Source: a bacterium
GTDB lineage: Bacteria > Krumholzibacteriota > Krumholzibacteriia > LZORAL124-64-63
Reading direction: 5' to 3'
Length of the DNA: 64,000 nucleotides
NCBI GenBank assembly: GCA_024231905.1
Contig: JAAEQC010000102.1
Location: 170,974 to 234,973, forward strand
In this document: piece by piece, positions 52,890 to 62,193 of the stretch
How the letters are laid out: every line of letters begins with the position of its first letter
Position numbering within the stretch: the stretch's first letter is position 1
The notes under the pieces: model-generated
Databases searched by the model: none
Seen by the model: the letters and a program-made list of their open reading frames with translations, nothing else
What the model was told of the DNA's origin: nothing
Program-made: the position numbers and the translations under genes

Positions 52890-53516
52890 TTGGCCCACCG
52901 GCACGACCCCAATGACGGCGGCGAATTCCAGTCCCCGGCCCTCGAACGGCTGGTGCGCGGCCTGAGCCGACTGCCCGGCCTGGGCCGCAAGTCGGCCACG
53001 CGAATCGCCCTGCACCTGGTGGCCAAGGAATCCCCGGCGGCCGAGCTGGTGGAGGCCGTGAACGAGGCCCGGGAGCAGGTGCGCAACTGCAGCCGCTGCG
53101 GCGCCATAACCGAGCCGGATCCCTGCCGTATCTGCACCTCCGAACGGCGCGATCCCTCCCAGCTGTGCGTGGTCGCCTCCCCGGTGGACGTCCTGCCCTT
53201 CGAGAAGGCCGGTTTCTTCCGGGGCCGCTACTTCGTTCTGGGCGGGCTACTTTCGCCCCTGGACGGGGTGCGCGCCGACGATCTACCCTTCGACCGCCTG
53301 GCTTCCCGCATCGACGAGGACGGCGTCGCCGAGATCATCATCGCCCTGGACGCCAGCGTGGAGGGGGAGACCACCGCCCTGTACGTCCAGCGGCTCTTCG
53401 AGGGGCGCGACCTGCGCCTGAGCCGCCTGGCCACGGGCATCCCCGTGGGTGGGGCCCTGGCCTACACGGACGAGGTCACCCTCCAGCGCGCCTTCCAGTT
53501 CCGACGGGGCTTCTGA
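52890..53516 (+). CDS. recR: Recombination mediator RecR
   Basis: This 208-residue DNA-binding protein has the HhH motif (LSRLPGLGRKSATRIALHL), the zinc finger CSRCGAITEPDPCRIC, and a Toprim domain (LCVVASPVDVLPFEK, IIIALDASVEGETTALYV). A closing Walker B-like segment, ASGIPVGG in type, reads ATGIPVGGALAYTDEVTL. With RecF/RecO it loads RecA on gapped DNA. The start is TTG 52890, with a weak GGTCGGA site. Confidence 0.96.
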   Translation: MAHRHDPNDGGEFQSPALERLVRGLSRLPGLGRKSATRIALHLVAKESPAAELVEAVNEAREQVRNCSRCGAITEPDPCRICTSERRDPSQLCVVASPVDVLPFEKAGFFRGRYFVLGGLLSPLDGVRADDLPFDRLASRIDEDGVAEIIIALDASVEGETTALYVQRLFEGRDLRLSRLATGIPVGGALAYTDEVTLQRAFQFRRGF

Positions 53517-53634
53517 CGGTCCATACTTCCGGTTGATTTTCCATCAAGCCGCCGTCCGATCCGTCGATAATCTTCCGGTAAGGTGACGACGCATAACCGG
53601 TGCGGGCCAGATCCGTGCCGTCGAGGAGTGACTC

Positions 53635-54132
53635 ATGGTCAGAGCCGAATGGGCCATTTTCGAAGAGGACTATTGGGCGATCAACAACGTCCTGGACGAC
53701 TTGTTGACCAGCAGCAAGGCCGGCAACGTGGTCCTCATCGACCGCACGGGCCAGCTCATCACCCAGTGCGGACCGGATGTGGAATTCGACCTGACCAGCT
53801 TCGCCTCCCTCTGTGCGGCCGACTTCGAGGCCAACTACCAGTTGGCGCGACTGATCGGCGAGAAGGACTTCAGCACCCTCTTCCACCAGGGCACCCGGGA
53901 CAGCATGTACCTGGCGAAGATCAGCCGTGGCGTGGTGCTGGTGATCCTGTTCCGCAAGGACACGACCCTCGGCCTGGTGCGCCTGCGCGTGCGGCGGGCC
54001 GTGGAGGAACTCGACGGCATCATCGAGAAGCTGTACGGCAAGCTCGAGTACCGTAACGAGGAATACGACACCTTCGACGACGATTTCACCGAGGGTGTCG
54101 AGGCCGAGATCGACAGCCTGTTCGCCGAGTGA
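53635..54132 (+). CDS. Roadblock/LC7 domain protein (MglB-like)
   Basis: A 165-residue protein with a roadblock domain: an N-terminal helix (EEDYWAINNVLDDLLTSS), then VVLIDRTGQLITQCG, FEANYQLARLIGEKDF and the strand VVLVILFRKDTTLGLVRLRVR. The acidic C-terminal extension (about 135-165) is extra. MglB-type roadblock dimers act as GTPase-activating proteins for MglA. The MglA gene is next, 43 bases downstream, so a polarity or motility switch is likely. Confidence 0.85.
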   Translation: MVRAEWAIFEEDYWAINNVLDDLLTSSKAGNVVLIDRTGQLITQCGPDVEFDLTSFASLCAADFEANYQLARLIGEKDFSTLFHQGTRDSMYLAKISRGVVLVILFRKDTTLGLVRLRVRRAVEELDGIIEKLYGKLEYRNEEYDTFDDDFTEGVEAEIDSLFAE

Positions 54133-54175
54133 CGAGAGCCGATAGATTCCGGTCCCGGACCAAAGGGGTAACACA

Positions 54176-54760
54176 GTGTCGCTGATCAACTACTCGTCGC
54201 GCGAAATCAACTGCAAGATCGTCTACTACGGTCCCGGGCTCGGTGGCAAGACGACCAACATCCAGTACGTGTACGAGAAGCTGGCCCCGGAGACCAAGGG
54301 CAAGCTCGTCACGCTCGCGACCGAGATGGACCGCACGCTCTTCTTCGACTTCCTGCCCCTGGAACTCGGCGAAGTGAAGGGTTTCAAGACGCGGTTCCAC
54401 CTCTACACGGTGCCCGGCCAGGTCTATTACAACGCCAGCCGCAAGCTCATTCTGCGCGGCGTGGACGGCCTGGTCTTCGTGGCCGACAGCTCCGAGGCGC
54501 GCTTCGACGCCAACATCGAGGCCCTCTACAACCTGCACGACAACCTCAAGGAATACGATCTCGACCTGAAGGAGATCCCCTTCGTCATGCAGTGGAACAA
54601 GCGTGACATGCCCGACGCCCTGCCGGTGGAAGAACTGGTCGAGGAGTTGAATCCCGAGGGCTACGAGCACTTCGAGGGCATCGCGGTCAAGGGCGTCGGC
54701 GTCTTTGACACCCTCAAGTGTGTCGCCAAACAGGTGCTCCGCCAGCTGCAGGCCACCTGA
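54176..54760 (+). CDS. mglA: MglA-type small GTPase
   Basis: The 194-residue Ras-like GTPase has G1 GPGLGGKTT, switch region with the [16 protein letters not shown] string that replaces the DxxG of Ras and is typical of MglA, and G4 NKRD. MglA sets cell polarity and drives gliding or twitching in Myxococcus. The GTG start follows AAAGGGG. A strong terminator follows, closing the dnaX-to-mglA unit. It is very similar in layout to MglA/MglB operons. Confidence 0.92.
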   Translation: MSLINYSSREINCKIVYYGPGLGGKTTNIQYVYEKLAPETKGKLVTLATEMDRTLFFDFLPLELGEVKGFKTRFHLYTVPGQVYYNASRKLILRGVDGLVFVADSSEARFDANIEALYNLHDNLKEYDLDLKEIPFVMQWNKRDMPDALPVEELVEELNPEGYEHFEGIAVKGVGVFDTLKCVAKQVLRQLQAT

Positions 54761-54785
54761 CCCGGCCGTCACAAACGGTTTTAGC

Positions 54786-54823
54786 ACGGCGCGCTCCTCC
54801 CGGGACGCGCCGTCGTCTTTTTT
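54786..54823 (+). terminator. Intrinsic terminator after mglA
   Basis: An 8-bp stem (54786-54793 with 54806-54813), 12-base loop, then CGTC and six T residues. Confidence 0.85.
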
Positions 54824-54924
54824 GGCCCGGGGCACGCCCCTTGCTGTTTCCCGGGTGAACGCAGAACGGCCCACACGACGGGCAGCGGAACCCGCAGAAT
54901 GGCCGGCAAGCCTGGAGAAGGACC

Positions 54925-56274
54925 ATGAACGACGACAGGAAACTCTGGGTCATCGAGGACAACGAGGAGCCGGTCATCACCAGCCTCGGCGATGTCTTCG
55001 AGGAAGCCCCGGCCCCCGAGGTGCCGCGACCGGCCGCCGTGCGCCGTCCCACGCCACAGGCTGCCCCGCGCCGCCCTGTCGCGCGGCAGGCGGTCGCTGC
55101 CCAGCCCCGCGTGCATTCTGCAATCCTGTTGGTCCTGGGCTACGTCCTGGGCCCGGCAGCTCTGACCCTCACCGAGCGCGGACGCCGAGACGGGTTGTGG
55201 GTGGGGCTGGCCATGGTGACTGCGGCGGGCCTGGTGGCGGTGGTCGCGGGCTGGTGGACGTTCCTGCGCGGTGAGGCGCCGGCGGTCCTGCTCCCGGCCA
55301 TGGTGCTGGGCGGGGTCCTGACCGTGGCGACGGCCGCCACCGTCTGGAGCCGGGGACTGCACCTGCTGCTCACTGCGCGACGTTTTCCCACCAAGCCCTG
55401 GCCGTCCTGGCTGAAGAACCCCTGGACCGCCCTGGCCACGGGCCTGGCCGCTCCGGGCAGCGCCCTGGCCATCGCCCGCCGGCCTCGCCTGGCGGCGCTG
55501 ACCGCCTGGTGGACCTGGCCCGGCGCGGCGGCCCTGCTGCTGCTGATCCAGGCGCCGATCGTCTGGCACCACCGCGAGGCCTTTGGACGCTGGGGCATCG
55601 GCACGGACACCCTCGAGATCGTAGGCGTGGTGGCGACGGTGGTCCTGGCGGCCTCCTTCGCGTTCTGGGTGAGTCAGGCCCTGCTGGGTGCCCGGGAACT
55701 GGCCAAGCACGCCGGGCGCTGGCAGTCCTCCCGCGGCGACTGGACCGGCGTGGGTCTGGCGGCGGCCGTGCTCGTGTTCGTGGTCGTCGTGCAGCCGGGT
55801 CCGCTGGCGGGCGACCTGGCCGTGTACGCCTCGGCCCTGGCGGACGCCGAATGCCGGGTGATTCCCGTGGGCCTGAACGCGGCGGCCCAACAACTGGATC
55901 CGGGGCAACCGGCCTACGCGCTGCAGGGCGCCGACCTGTATGCGGCCCGGGGCGACCTGGAGACCGCGCGCGGTATGCGGGGCGATCTGCAGCGTCGCAT
56001 GCGGCCGTACCTGGGTGTACTGGCGGCGGAGCCCGAGCCGCGGACCATGGCTGCGACCGCCACCGTGTGGCCCGGTGACCGGCCCTCGCCGCTGGTCCGT
56101 CCGGCTGCGGGTGTCGAACCCTCACCTCCGTCCGGTACGATGGCGCCGCCGAGGGAATCCGCGCCGGCCACACCCCAACCCGCGGCGGCGGCGCTGTACC
56201 TGTTCGGCCCGGTGCTTATGGCACCTGTCGAGGATGCGGCCGGCCAGGAAGCCGTGACCGATACCCTGCCCTGA
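54925..56274 (+). CDS. Unknown multi-pass membrane protein
   Basis: I do not recognise a family. The 449-residue frame has a 60-residue disordered N-terminus (Pro/Ala/Arg), then about six or seven hydrophobic helices (SAILLVLGYVLGPAALTL, GLAMVTAAGLVAVVAGWW, LLPAMVLGGVLTVATAATVW, WPGAAALLLLIQAPIV, VGVVATVVLAASFAFWVSQA, GLAAAVLVFVVVVQPGPL). A TPR-like soluble segment follows (PAYALQGADLYAARGDLETA), and the tail is Pro-rich. The ATG has GGAGAAGGACC. It is a single-gene unit between the mglA terminator and pgpA. Confidence 0.6.
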   Translation: MNDDRKLWVIEDNEEPVITSLGDVFEEAPAPEVPRPAAVRRPTPQAAPRRPVARQAVAAQPRVHSAILLVLGYVLGPAALTLTERGRRDGLWVGLAMVTAAGLVAVVAGWWTFLRGEAPAVLLPAMVLGGVLTVATAATVWSRGLHLLLTARRFPTKPWPSWLKNPWTALATGLAAPGSALAIARRPRLAALTAWWTWPGAAALLLLIQAPIVWHHREAFGRWGIGTDTLEIVGVVATVVLAASFAFWVSQALLGARELAKHAGRWQSSRGDWTGVGLAAAVLVFVVVVQPGPLAGDLAVYASALADAECRVIPVGLNAAAQQLDPGQPAYALQGADLYAARGDLETARGMRGDLQRRMRPYLGVLAAEPEPRTMAATATVWPGDRPSPLVRPAAGVEPSPPSGTMAPPRESAPATPQPAAAALYLFGPVLMAPVEDAAGQEAVTDTLP

Positions 56275-56389
56275 CACCTGTTCCGGACTCGCCCCGGCCC
56301 GGCCGGCGGCTGCGGCCTTGGCCGCGCGCCGGTCGGGCTGTATCATGACACCTTTCCGTGACCGCGACCGTCACCCGGAAAGGATCGCC

Positions 56390-56860
56390 ATGCCCCGCTC
56401 GCTGCTCTACATCGTCGGCACGTTCTTCGGCACCGGCTTCGCTCCCATCGCTCCGGCCACCGTGGCCAGCTTCGCCTGGGCCGGCCTGTGGTGGCTCCTG
56501 TGGATGCTGGCCGGTCCGATCCCCCTGTGGGTCCAGTTCGTCCTGCTGGTCGTCGTCACCCTGGTGGGTATACGGGTGGCCGACGCCCTGGAGAAGATCC
56601 ATGGCAAGGATCCATCCCTGGTGGTGGTGGACGAGATCGCCGGCATGATCGTCACCTACCTGGGCCTGGCCGGCGGACCGCTGGTCTGGCTGACCGGCTT
56701 CTTCTGGTTCCGATTCTTCGACATCTTCAAGCCTCTGGGCGTGCGCCGACTGGAGAAGCTCCCCGGCGGCCTGGGCATCATGGTCGACGACCTGGGCGCC
56801 GGAGCGCTGGCCTGTGTGGCGACCCACGCCACCGTTCGCCTGCTGGGGTGGATCGCATGA
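56390..56860 (+). CDS. pgpA: Phosphatidylglycerophosphatase A
   Basis: A 156-residue integral-membrane phosphatase that makes phosphatidylglycerol from its phosphate. Family motifs: GTGFAPIAPATVASF, VVVDEIAGM, and FRFFDIFKPLGVRRLEKLPG...VDDLGAGALA. ATG 56390 has AAAGGA. It overlaps cinA (ATGA), the common pgpA-cinA arrangement. Confidence 0.95.
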   Translation: MPRSLLYIVGTFFGTGFAPIAPATVASFAWAGLWWLLWMLAGPIPLWVQFVLLVVVTLVGIRVADALEKIHGKDPSLVVVDEIAGMIVTYLGLAGGPLVWLTGFFWFRFFDIFKPLGVRRLEKLPGGLGIMVDDLGAGALACVATHATVRLLGWIA

Positions 56861-58140
56861 CGCGGCGTCCCGTGCGCATCGTGACCGTGGGGGACGAACT
56901 ACTCGAAGGCCGCACCGTCGACACCAACAGCGGACGCATCCAGCGGGCCCTGGCTGGCCGGGAGGCGCCGGTCCTGGGCGTGAGCGTGGTGCCCGACGAG
57001 GCGGCGGCCATCGCTACTGCCCTGGATGCCACCGCAGCCGGGGATCTGGTCTTCCTCACCGGCGGCCTCGGTTCCACGCCCGATGATCTGACCCGCGAGG
57101 CGGTGGCGGCCTGGGCCGGAGTGGACCTGGAGCAGGATGCCGAACTGGCCTCACGCCTGGAGCGTCGCTGGCGGGCCCGGGGCATCAACCTGAAGCCCTC
57201 ATTCCTGAAGCAGAGTGACGTGCCGGCCGGTCTGGAGCCCGTGGACAATCCTCAGGGGTCGGCGCCCGGGCTGGTGGGCGACCTGCGGGACCGGACCCTG
57301 GTCGTCCTGCCCGGGGTCCCGGGGGAGATGGCGGCGTTGCTGCCCCTCGTGCTGGAGCGCCTGGACGCCCGCGGTGTCCTGCCGCCCGCTGCGGAGTCCT
57401 GCCTGTGGCGCACGGCCCAGGTGGCGGAGGTGACCCTGGTGGAGGCCTGCGCTTCCGTGCGCGACCGGTGGCCGGGGTTGCGCTGGTCCTGGTGGCTGAC
57501 CGAGTGGGGGGCTGACGTGCGCGTGGCTGCGAGCCCCGCAGCGGCGGCCGGCGACCTGGCCGCCGCCGCGGCCGAAGTGGACAGGATCCTGGATGGGATC
57601 GTCTTCGCGCGAGAGCGGCGCACCCTGCCCGAGGCCGTACTGGAGCTGCTGATCGCCCGGGGCCGGACCGTGTCGACGGCGGAGTCCTGTACGGCGGGCC
57701 TGGTGGCCGGCCGGCTCACGGATCCTGCCGGCTCCTCGGCGGCCTTCCGGGGCGCGGTCGTGGCCTATGCCGACGAAGTGAAGACCGCGCGCCTGGGTGT
57801 ACCGGCGGAGTTGATCGCCGCCCACGGCGCCGTCAGTCGCGAGGTGGTGCTGGCCATGGCCGCCGGCGCCCGGGAGCGATTCGGCACCGACCACGCTCTG
57901 GCCCTCAGCGGCATCTCGGGCCCCGGCGGGGGCACGGACGCCAAGCCCGTGGGCACCACCTGGATCGCCCTGGACGGACCGGGCGGCGCCCACGCTCGCC
58001 GCTACCGCTTTCCCGCCGACCGGAGCCACAACCGCCGCCTGGCAGTGGCCGCGGCCCTGGACGCCTTGCGACGGGTGCTGGAGGCCGGCGACGACGTCTC
58101 GCCCTGGCACCAGGTGGACTCCTGGCGAGGCGATCGGTGA
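56857..58140 (+). CDS. cinA: CinA, competence/damage-inducible protein with NMN amidase domain
   Basis: This 427-residue protein has an N-terminal MoCF-like domain (VTVGDELLEGRTVDTNSGRI, LTGGLGSTPDDLT, LPGVPGEM) and a C-terminal PncC amidase domain (TAESCTAGLVAGRLTDPAGS, LSGISGPGGGTDAKPVGTTW). The C-terminal part deamidates nicotinamide mononucleotide in NAD salvage. It is cotranscribed with pgpA and thpR by overlaps at both ends, near recA, as in many genomes. Confidence 0.95.
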   Translation: MTRRPVRIVTVGDELLEGRTVDTNSGRIQRALAGREAPVLGVSVVPDEAAAIATALDATAAGDLVFLTGGLGSTPDDLTREAVAAWAGVDLEQDAELASRLERRWRARGINLKPSFLKQSDVPAGLEPVDNPQGSAPGLVGDLRDRTLVVLPGVPGEMAALLPLVLERLDARGVLPPAAESCLWRTAQVAEVTLVEACASVRDRWPGLRWSWWLTEWGADVRVAASPAAAAGDLAAAAAEVDRILDGIVFARERRTLPEAVLELLIARGRTVSTAESCTAGLVAGRLTDPAGSSAAFRGAVVAYADEVKTARLGVPAELIAAHGAVSREVVLAMAAGARERFGTDHALALSGISGPGGGTDAKPVGTTWIALDGPGGAHARRYRFPADRSHNRRLAVAAALDALRRVLEAGDDVSPWHQVDSWRGDR

Positions 58141-58700
58141 GAGCCTTCCTGGCCGTCCACCCGGGGGAGGAATTCCGGTCCGCCCTGTCCACGTGCCTTG
58201 ACCCCTGGCGCCGACGCATTCCCATCCGATGGACCCGGCCCGACGCCTGGCACCTGACCCTGCAGTTCCTGGGCGAGTGGCCTGACGAGCGTCTGCAGGC
58301 CCTGCAGGAGCGCCTGGATGGCGTGGCGGGGCCGGCGCCCTGGAGCCTGCGCCCAGCCGGCCTGGACGCATTCCCGAACCTGCGGCAGCCCCGGGTCCTG
58401 TTCCTGCAACTGGAGGACGACGGACGGATCGCCCGCTTGGCTTCCCTGGTTCGCGGCGCCGTGGCCGACGCCTGGCCCGACGGTCCCCAGGATACCAAGC
58501 CCCTGCGGCCCCACCTGACGGTGGCGAGGGTGAAGGATCCACTGGAGCAGTCACAGGTCAATGGCTTGAAAGACATTGACTTGGATGGATTGCCGCCTCT
58601 GGCGGTGACGGGCTTCGCCCTGGTGGGTTCTCGCTTGCAGCCGGACGGTCCCCGGTACCGGGATGTGGCTTTCTGGCGCCTGCGAAAAAAAGGCGAATAA
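58137..58700 (+). CDS. thpR: RNA 2',3'-cyclic phosphodiesterase
   Basis: A 187-residue 2H phosphoesterase with both catalytic His motifs: HLTLQFLGEWPD and HLTVARVKDP. The family opens 2',3'-cyclic RNA ends. It lies between cinA and recA, a well-conserved order. GTG 58137 overlaps the cinA stop. Confidence 0.93.
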   Translation: MRAFLAVHPGEEFRSALSTCLDPWRRRIPIRWTRPDAWHLTLQFLGEWPDERLQALQERLDGVAGPAPWSLRPAGLDAFPNLRQPRVLFLQLEDDGRIARLASLVRGAVADAWPDGPQDTKPLRPHLTVARVKDPLEQSQVNGLKDIDLDGLPPLAVTGFALVGSRLQPDGPRYRDVAFWRLRKKGE

Positions 58701-58706
58701 AAGCGT

Positions 58707-58736
58707 TTGCACCTTCGTATGCCGTCGTGCTATGTT
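58707..58736 (+). promoter_or_regulatory. Candidate promoter of recA
   Basis: TTGCAC (58707-58712) and TATGTT (58731-58736) are spaced by 18 bases, about 120 bases before the ATG. No E. coli- or Bacillus-type LexA box is visible in the leader. Confidence 0.45.
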
Positions 58737-58857
58737 GGCGCCTCGCAGATGTCAGACAAGCGGGATCGCGTCCGTCAGGTGACCTTTCCTCATCCGATTC
58801 AGCAGGCCGGTCCGGGGTCTCCGAAAGACGGAATCCCGGGTCGCGAAGGAGTGCAAG

Positions 58858-59988
58858 ATGGCGCTGAACAAGAAAGACGACCGGGCCAAGGCCCTCGAAC
58901 TGACCAGGGCGCAAATCGAGAAGCAGTTCGGCAAGGGTTCGATCATGCTGCTCGGGGAGAACAAGATCTACGATCATATCGAGGCCGTCTCCACCGGCAG
59001 CCTGGCCCTTGACATCGCCCTGGGCATCGGCGGACTGCCCACCGGGCGCGTGGTGGAGATCTACGGTCCCGAGGGCAGCGGCAAGACGACCGTGTGCCTG
59101 TCGGTCATCGCAAACTGCCAGAAGGGCGGCGGCACTGCGGCCTTTGTGGACGCCGAACACGCCCTGGATCCCATTTACGCCCGCAAGCTGGGCGTGGACA
59201 TCGACAATCTGCTGGTGAGCCAGCCGGACACGGGCGAACAGGCCCTGGAGATCGTGGAGATGCTCGTGCGCTCGGGCGCCGTGGACATCGTCGTGATCGA
59301 CTCGGTGGCGGCCCTGGTGCCCCGGGCGGAGATCGAGGGCGAGATGGGCGACGCCCACGTGGGCCTGCAGGCGCGGCTCATGAGCCAGGCCCTGCGCAAG
59401 CTCACCGGCACCATCAGCAAGACCAATACGATGGTTATGTTCACCAACCAGATCCGCATGAAGATCGGCGTCATGTTCGGCAACCCGGAGACCACCACCG
59501 GCGGCAACGCCCTGAAGTTCTACAGTTCGGTCCGCCTGGACATCCGGCGCATCGGCGCCATCACGCAGGGCGAGGACGTCGTGGGCAATCAGGTGCGGGT
59601 GAAGGTGGTCAAGAACAAGGTGGCGCCGCCCTTCAAGAAGGCCGAGTTCGACATCCTCTACGGCGAGGGCATCAGCAAGGAAGGCGATCTCATCGACCTG
59701 GGTGTGGCCGCCAACGTGATCCAGAAGTCGGGGGCGTGGTACAGCTTCGGCGAGGAGCGCCTGGGCCAGGGCCGGGAGAACGTGCGGATCTTCCTCAAGG
59801 AGAACAAGGACCTCTACGAGACCATCAAGGATCTGGTCTTCCGCCACTACGGCATCGGCGCCGCGGCGGAGGAGACGGAGACGGCCGAGGCGCCGGAACA
59901 GGCGGCGGCCGCCCAGGCCGGCGGCAAGGCGACGGACAAGCCCGCCGCCAAAACCGGCGCGGCCAAGCCCGCCGCCAAGCGCGGCTAG
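58858..59988 (+). CDS. recA: Recombinase A
   Basis: The 376-residue recombinase has Walker [18 protein letters not shown], Walker [42 protein letters not shown] and [32 protein letters not shown] loops. Its C-terminal tail is long and Ala/Lys-rich ([20 protein letters not shown], about residues 345-376) where most RecA tails are acidic. It drives strand exchange and SOS cleavage. It is followed by recX. Confidence 0.98.
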   Translation: MALNKKDDRAKALELTRAQIEKQFGKGSIMLLGENKIYDHIEAVSTGSLALDIALGIGGLPTGRVVEIYGPEGSGKTTVCLSVIANCQKGGGTAAFVDAEHALDPIYARKLGVDIDNLLVSQPDTGEQALEIVEMLVRSGAVDIVVIDSVAALVPRAEIEGEMGDAHVGLQARLMSQALRKLTGTISKTNTMVMFTNQIRMKIGVMFGNPETTTGGNALKFYSSVRLDIRRIGAITQGEDVVGNQVRVKVVKNKVAPPFKKAEFDILYGEGISKEGDLIDLGVAANVIQKSGAWYSFGEERLGQGRENVRIFLKENKDLYETIKDLVFRHYGIGAAAEETETAEAPEQAAAAQAGGKATDKPAAKTGAAKPAAKRG

Positions 59989-59992
59989 CGCC

Positions 59993-60682
59993 TTGGGCAC
60001 AGCGGACGATCCGCGGGAGCAGCCGGCCGGGGGCCGGCTGCTCCTTGCCGTCCGGAGGGAAACCGGAGCGGTGGTGCTCGTCCTCGAGGGCGGCGAGGAT
60101 CTGGAACTGGCGCCGGACGCCGTGCCGCCGGATCTGCCGGAGGCGGGCGCAGTCCTGTCCGGCGCCCTTCTCGGGGAACTGCGCCTGGCGGCGGACCGCA
60201 AACGAGCCGCGCGCCGGATCTTCGGCATCCTAGATCGCCGGCTCGTACCGCCGGCCCGCCTGCGCCGGCGCCTGGCCGAGGACGGCCTCGACCCGGTGGC
60301 GGTGGAGGCCGTCCTGGAACAGATGGCCCAACGTGGCCTATACTCTGATCGTCACTACGCCGATGCTTGGTGCCGCGAGACCTTGCGGGCCAAGGCCGTG
60401 GGGCGTTTCTACCTGGAAAGCAATTTGCGGAAGAAAGGGATCGCCGCCGGCGCGGCCAAGGCGGCCGCCAGCGACGCCCTCGACCGCGAAACCGAAGCGG
60501 AAGCGGCTCACCGGGCCGCCGCCGCCCGCTGGCGCCGGATCACTGGACCGACCGACCGCCGGGCCGAGGGCAAGGTCGTGCGCTTCCTGCAGAGCCGTGG
60601 TTTCGGCGGCGGACTGGCGGCGCGGGCCATGCGCGCCACGCGCCCCACGGAACCGGGTGCCGACCCCGAGGAGGAACGTTGA
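59993..60682 (+). CDS. recX: Regulatory protein RecX
   Basis: A 229-residue, helix-rich RecA inhibitor. Three-helix RecX repeats are visible (ARRIFGILDRRLVPPARLRR, QMAQRGLYSDRHYADAWC, LESNLRKKGIAAGAAKA, VVRFLQSRGFGGGLAARAM). The N-terminal 60 residues are extra. TTG 59993 follows recA by 4 bases. It limits RecA filament growth. Confidence 0.9.
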   Translation: MGTADDPREQPAGGRLLLAVRRETGAVVLVLEGGEDLELAPDAVPPDLPEAGAVLSGALLGELRLAADRKRAARRIFGILDRRLVPPARLRRRLAEDGLDPVAVEAVLEQMAQRGLYSDRHYADAWCRETLRAKAVGRFYLESNLRKKGIAAGAAKAAASDALDRETEAEAAHRAAAARWRRITGPTDRRAEGKVVRFLQSRGFGGGLAARAMRATRPTEPGADPEEER

Positions 60683-61542
60683 ATATCCTGATCACCGGAG
60701 CGGCCGGCATGCTGGGCGCCGCCGTGATGGACGTGCTCGGCCGCGAGCACCAAGTGCGCGGTGTCGATCTGCCCGACGGAGACCTCGGCGAGGCCGGGGT
60801 GGCGGCGCGGCTGATCGCGCCGGAGATCGAATGGGTCGTCCACTGCGCAGCCTGGACCGATGTGGACGGCGCCGAATCCCACCTGGACGAGGCTCTGGCC
60901 GCCAATGCCGGTGCCACGGCGCACGTGGCTGCGGCCTGCGCCGGGCGGGGTGCAGGCCTGACCTACGTGAGCACCGATTATATCTTCGACGGCCGGGGCG
61001 ACGACGGCGGCTACGACGAGGATGCGCCCCGGGATCCCCTGAACCACTACGGGCTGACCAAGGCTCGCGGCGAGGAGGCCGTGGAGGTCCTGGACACGCC
61101 GTGGCAGATCGTCCGCACGGCCTGGCTCTTCGGGGACGGCCGCGTAAATTTTGTCAAGACCATCCGCCGTCTCCTCGGCGAGCGCGAGACCCTGCAGGTG
61201 GTGGATGACCAACGAGGCTGCCCCACCTATGCGCCGGACCTGGCGGAGGTCATCGGTTTCCTTGTCACGCGCCGTGGGCATGGTATCTTCCACGGGACCA
61301 ACGCAGGGGAATGCACCTGGCACGGCTTCGCGCAGGAGGTCGCCCGCCGGGTGGGGACCGACCCGGAGCGGGTCCGCCCCTGCGGCAGCGATGCCTTCCC
61401 GACCGTGGCGGCGCGACCGGCCTGTTCGGTGCTGCGCAGCTGGCGCCTGGAGGAGGCGGGGTGCCCGCCCCGGCCCCATTGGCGCGACGCGGTGGCCCGC
61501 TATCTGGAATTGCTGGAGAGCGGTGCGGCCCGGCATCCCTGA
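60679..61542 (+). CDS. rfbD: dTDP-4-dehydrorhamnose reductase
   Basis: A 287-residue SDR reductase making dTDP-L-rhamnose. It has the Rossmann motif ITGAAGMLGAAV, substrate loop VHCAAWTDVDGAE, active-site STDYIFDG and YGLTKARGE (Tyr-Lys), and VRTAWLFG. The TTG start overlaps the recX stop. RfbA, B and C are not in the window. Confidence 0.94.
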   Translation: MNILITGAAGMLGAAVMDVLGREHQVRGVDLPDGDLGEAGVAARLIAPEIEWVVHCAAWTDVDGAESHLDEALAANAGATAHVAAACAGRGAGLTYVSTDYIFDGRGDDGGYDEDAPRDPLNHYGLTKARGEEAVEVLDTPWQIVRTAWLFGDGRVNFVKTIRRLLGERETLQVVDDQRGCPTYAPDLAEVIGFLVTRRGHGIFHGTNAGECTWHGFAQEVARRVGTDPERVRPCGSDAFPTVAARPACSVLRSWRLEEAGCPPRPHWRDAVARYLELLESGAARHP

Positions 61543-61581
61543 CCCCGGCCCGCCGGGCGCGTCCCGGAAAGGATTTTGAAC

Positions 61582-62193
61582 ATGGCGATGGAGCCCGGCC
61601 AGCGCGAGAAGGACCAGGCGGCGAGCCTCTTCACCGCCGCCGTGAGCGAGTTGCGGTCCACCCTGGACCGCCTCGGCGACTCCCACCGCGATGCCGTGGC
61701 GGCTCTCGCCGCCGACGTGGTCGCGACCTGGCGGGCCGGCGGCCGCTTCCTGGTCTGCGGCAACGGCGGCTCGGCGGCCGACGCCCAGCACATCGTGGCC
61801 GAACTGGCGGGCCGTTTCCTGGCCGAGCGCCCCGGTTACGCGGCCATCGCCCTGACCACCAACACCTCGGTTCTGACCGCCGTGGCCAACGACTACGGCT
61901 TCGACCACGTCTTCGCTCGCCAGGTGGAAGCCCTGGGCCGGCCGGGCGACGTGCTGCTGGTCATCTCCACTTCCGGCAACTCCGCCAACTGTGTGGCCGC
62001 CGTGACAGCGGCCCGGGAACAGGACCTGCGCATCCACGGCTTCCTGGGCGGCGACGGCGGGCGTCTGCTGCCCCTGGTCGACAGCGCGCTGGTGGCGCCC
62101 AGTGCGAGCACGCCCAAGATCCAGGAGATCCACATCACCCTCGGCCACGTCCTGTGCCAGGTGCTCGAGAGCTGGATGGGCGGCAATGACTGA
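61582..62193 (+). CDS. gmhA: Sedoheptulose 7-phosphate isomerase GmhA (SIS domain)
   Basis: A 203-residue SIS enzyme for ADP-heptose synthesis, the inner-core LPS sugar. Motifs: GNGGSAADAQHIVAELAGRF, TTNTSVLTAVANDYG, ISTSGNSANC, and IQEIHITLGHVLCQVLE (the metal-His helix). ATG 61582 has AAAGGA at 10 bases; a TTG 6 bases earlier is too close to it. It implies an LPS-bearing outer membrane. Confidence 0.93.
   Translation: MAMEPGQREKDQAASLFTAAVSELRSTLDRLGDSHRDAVAALAADVVATWRAGGRFLVCGNGGSAADAQHIVAELAGRFLAERPGYAAIALTTNTSVLTAVANDYGFDHVFARQVEALGRPGDVLLVISTSGNSANCVAAVTAAREQDLRIHGFLGGDGGRLLPLVDSALVAPSASTPKIQEIHITLGHVLCQVLESWMGGND

Noticed and set aside
58701..58857. LexA/SOS box upstream of recA
   Set aside because: Neither the E. 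coli nor the Bacillus consensus is present. A lineage-specific box cannot be excluded.
60261..60320. Separate small gene inside recX
   Set aside because: Only alternate-frame GC-driven open stretches, while the RecX frame carries the motifs.
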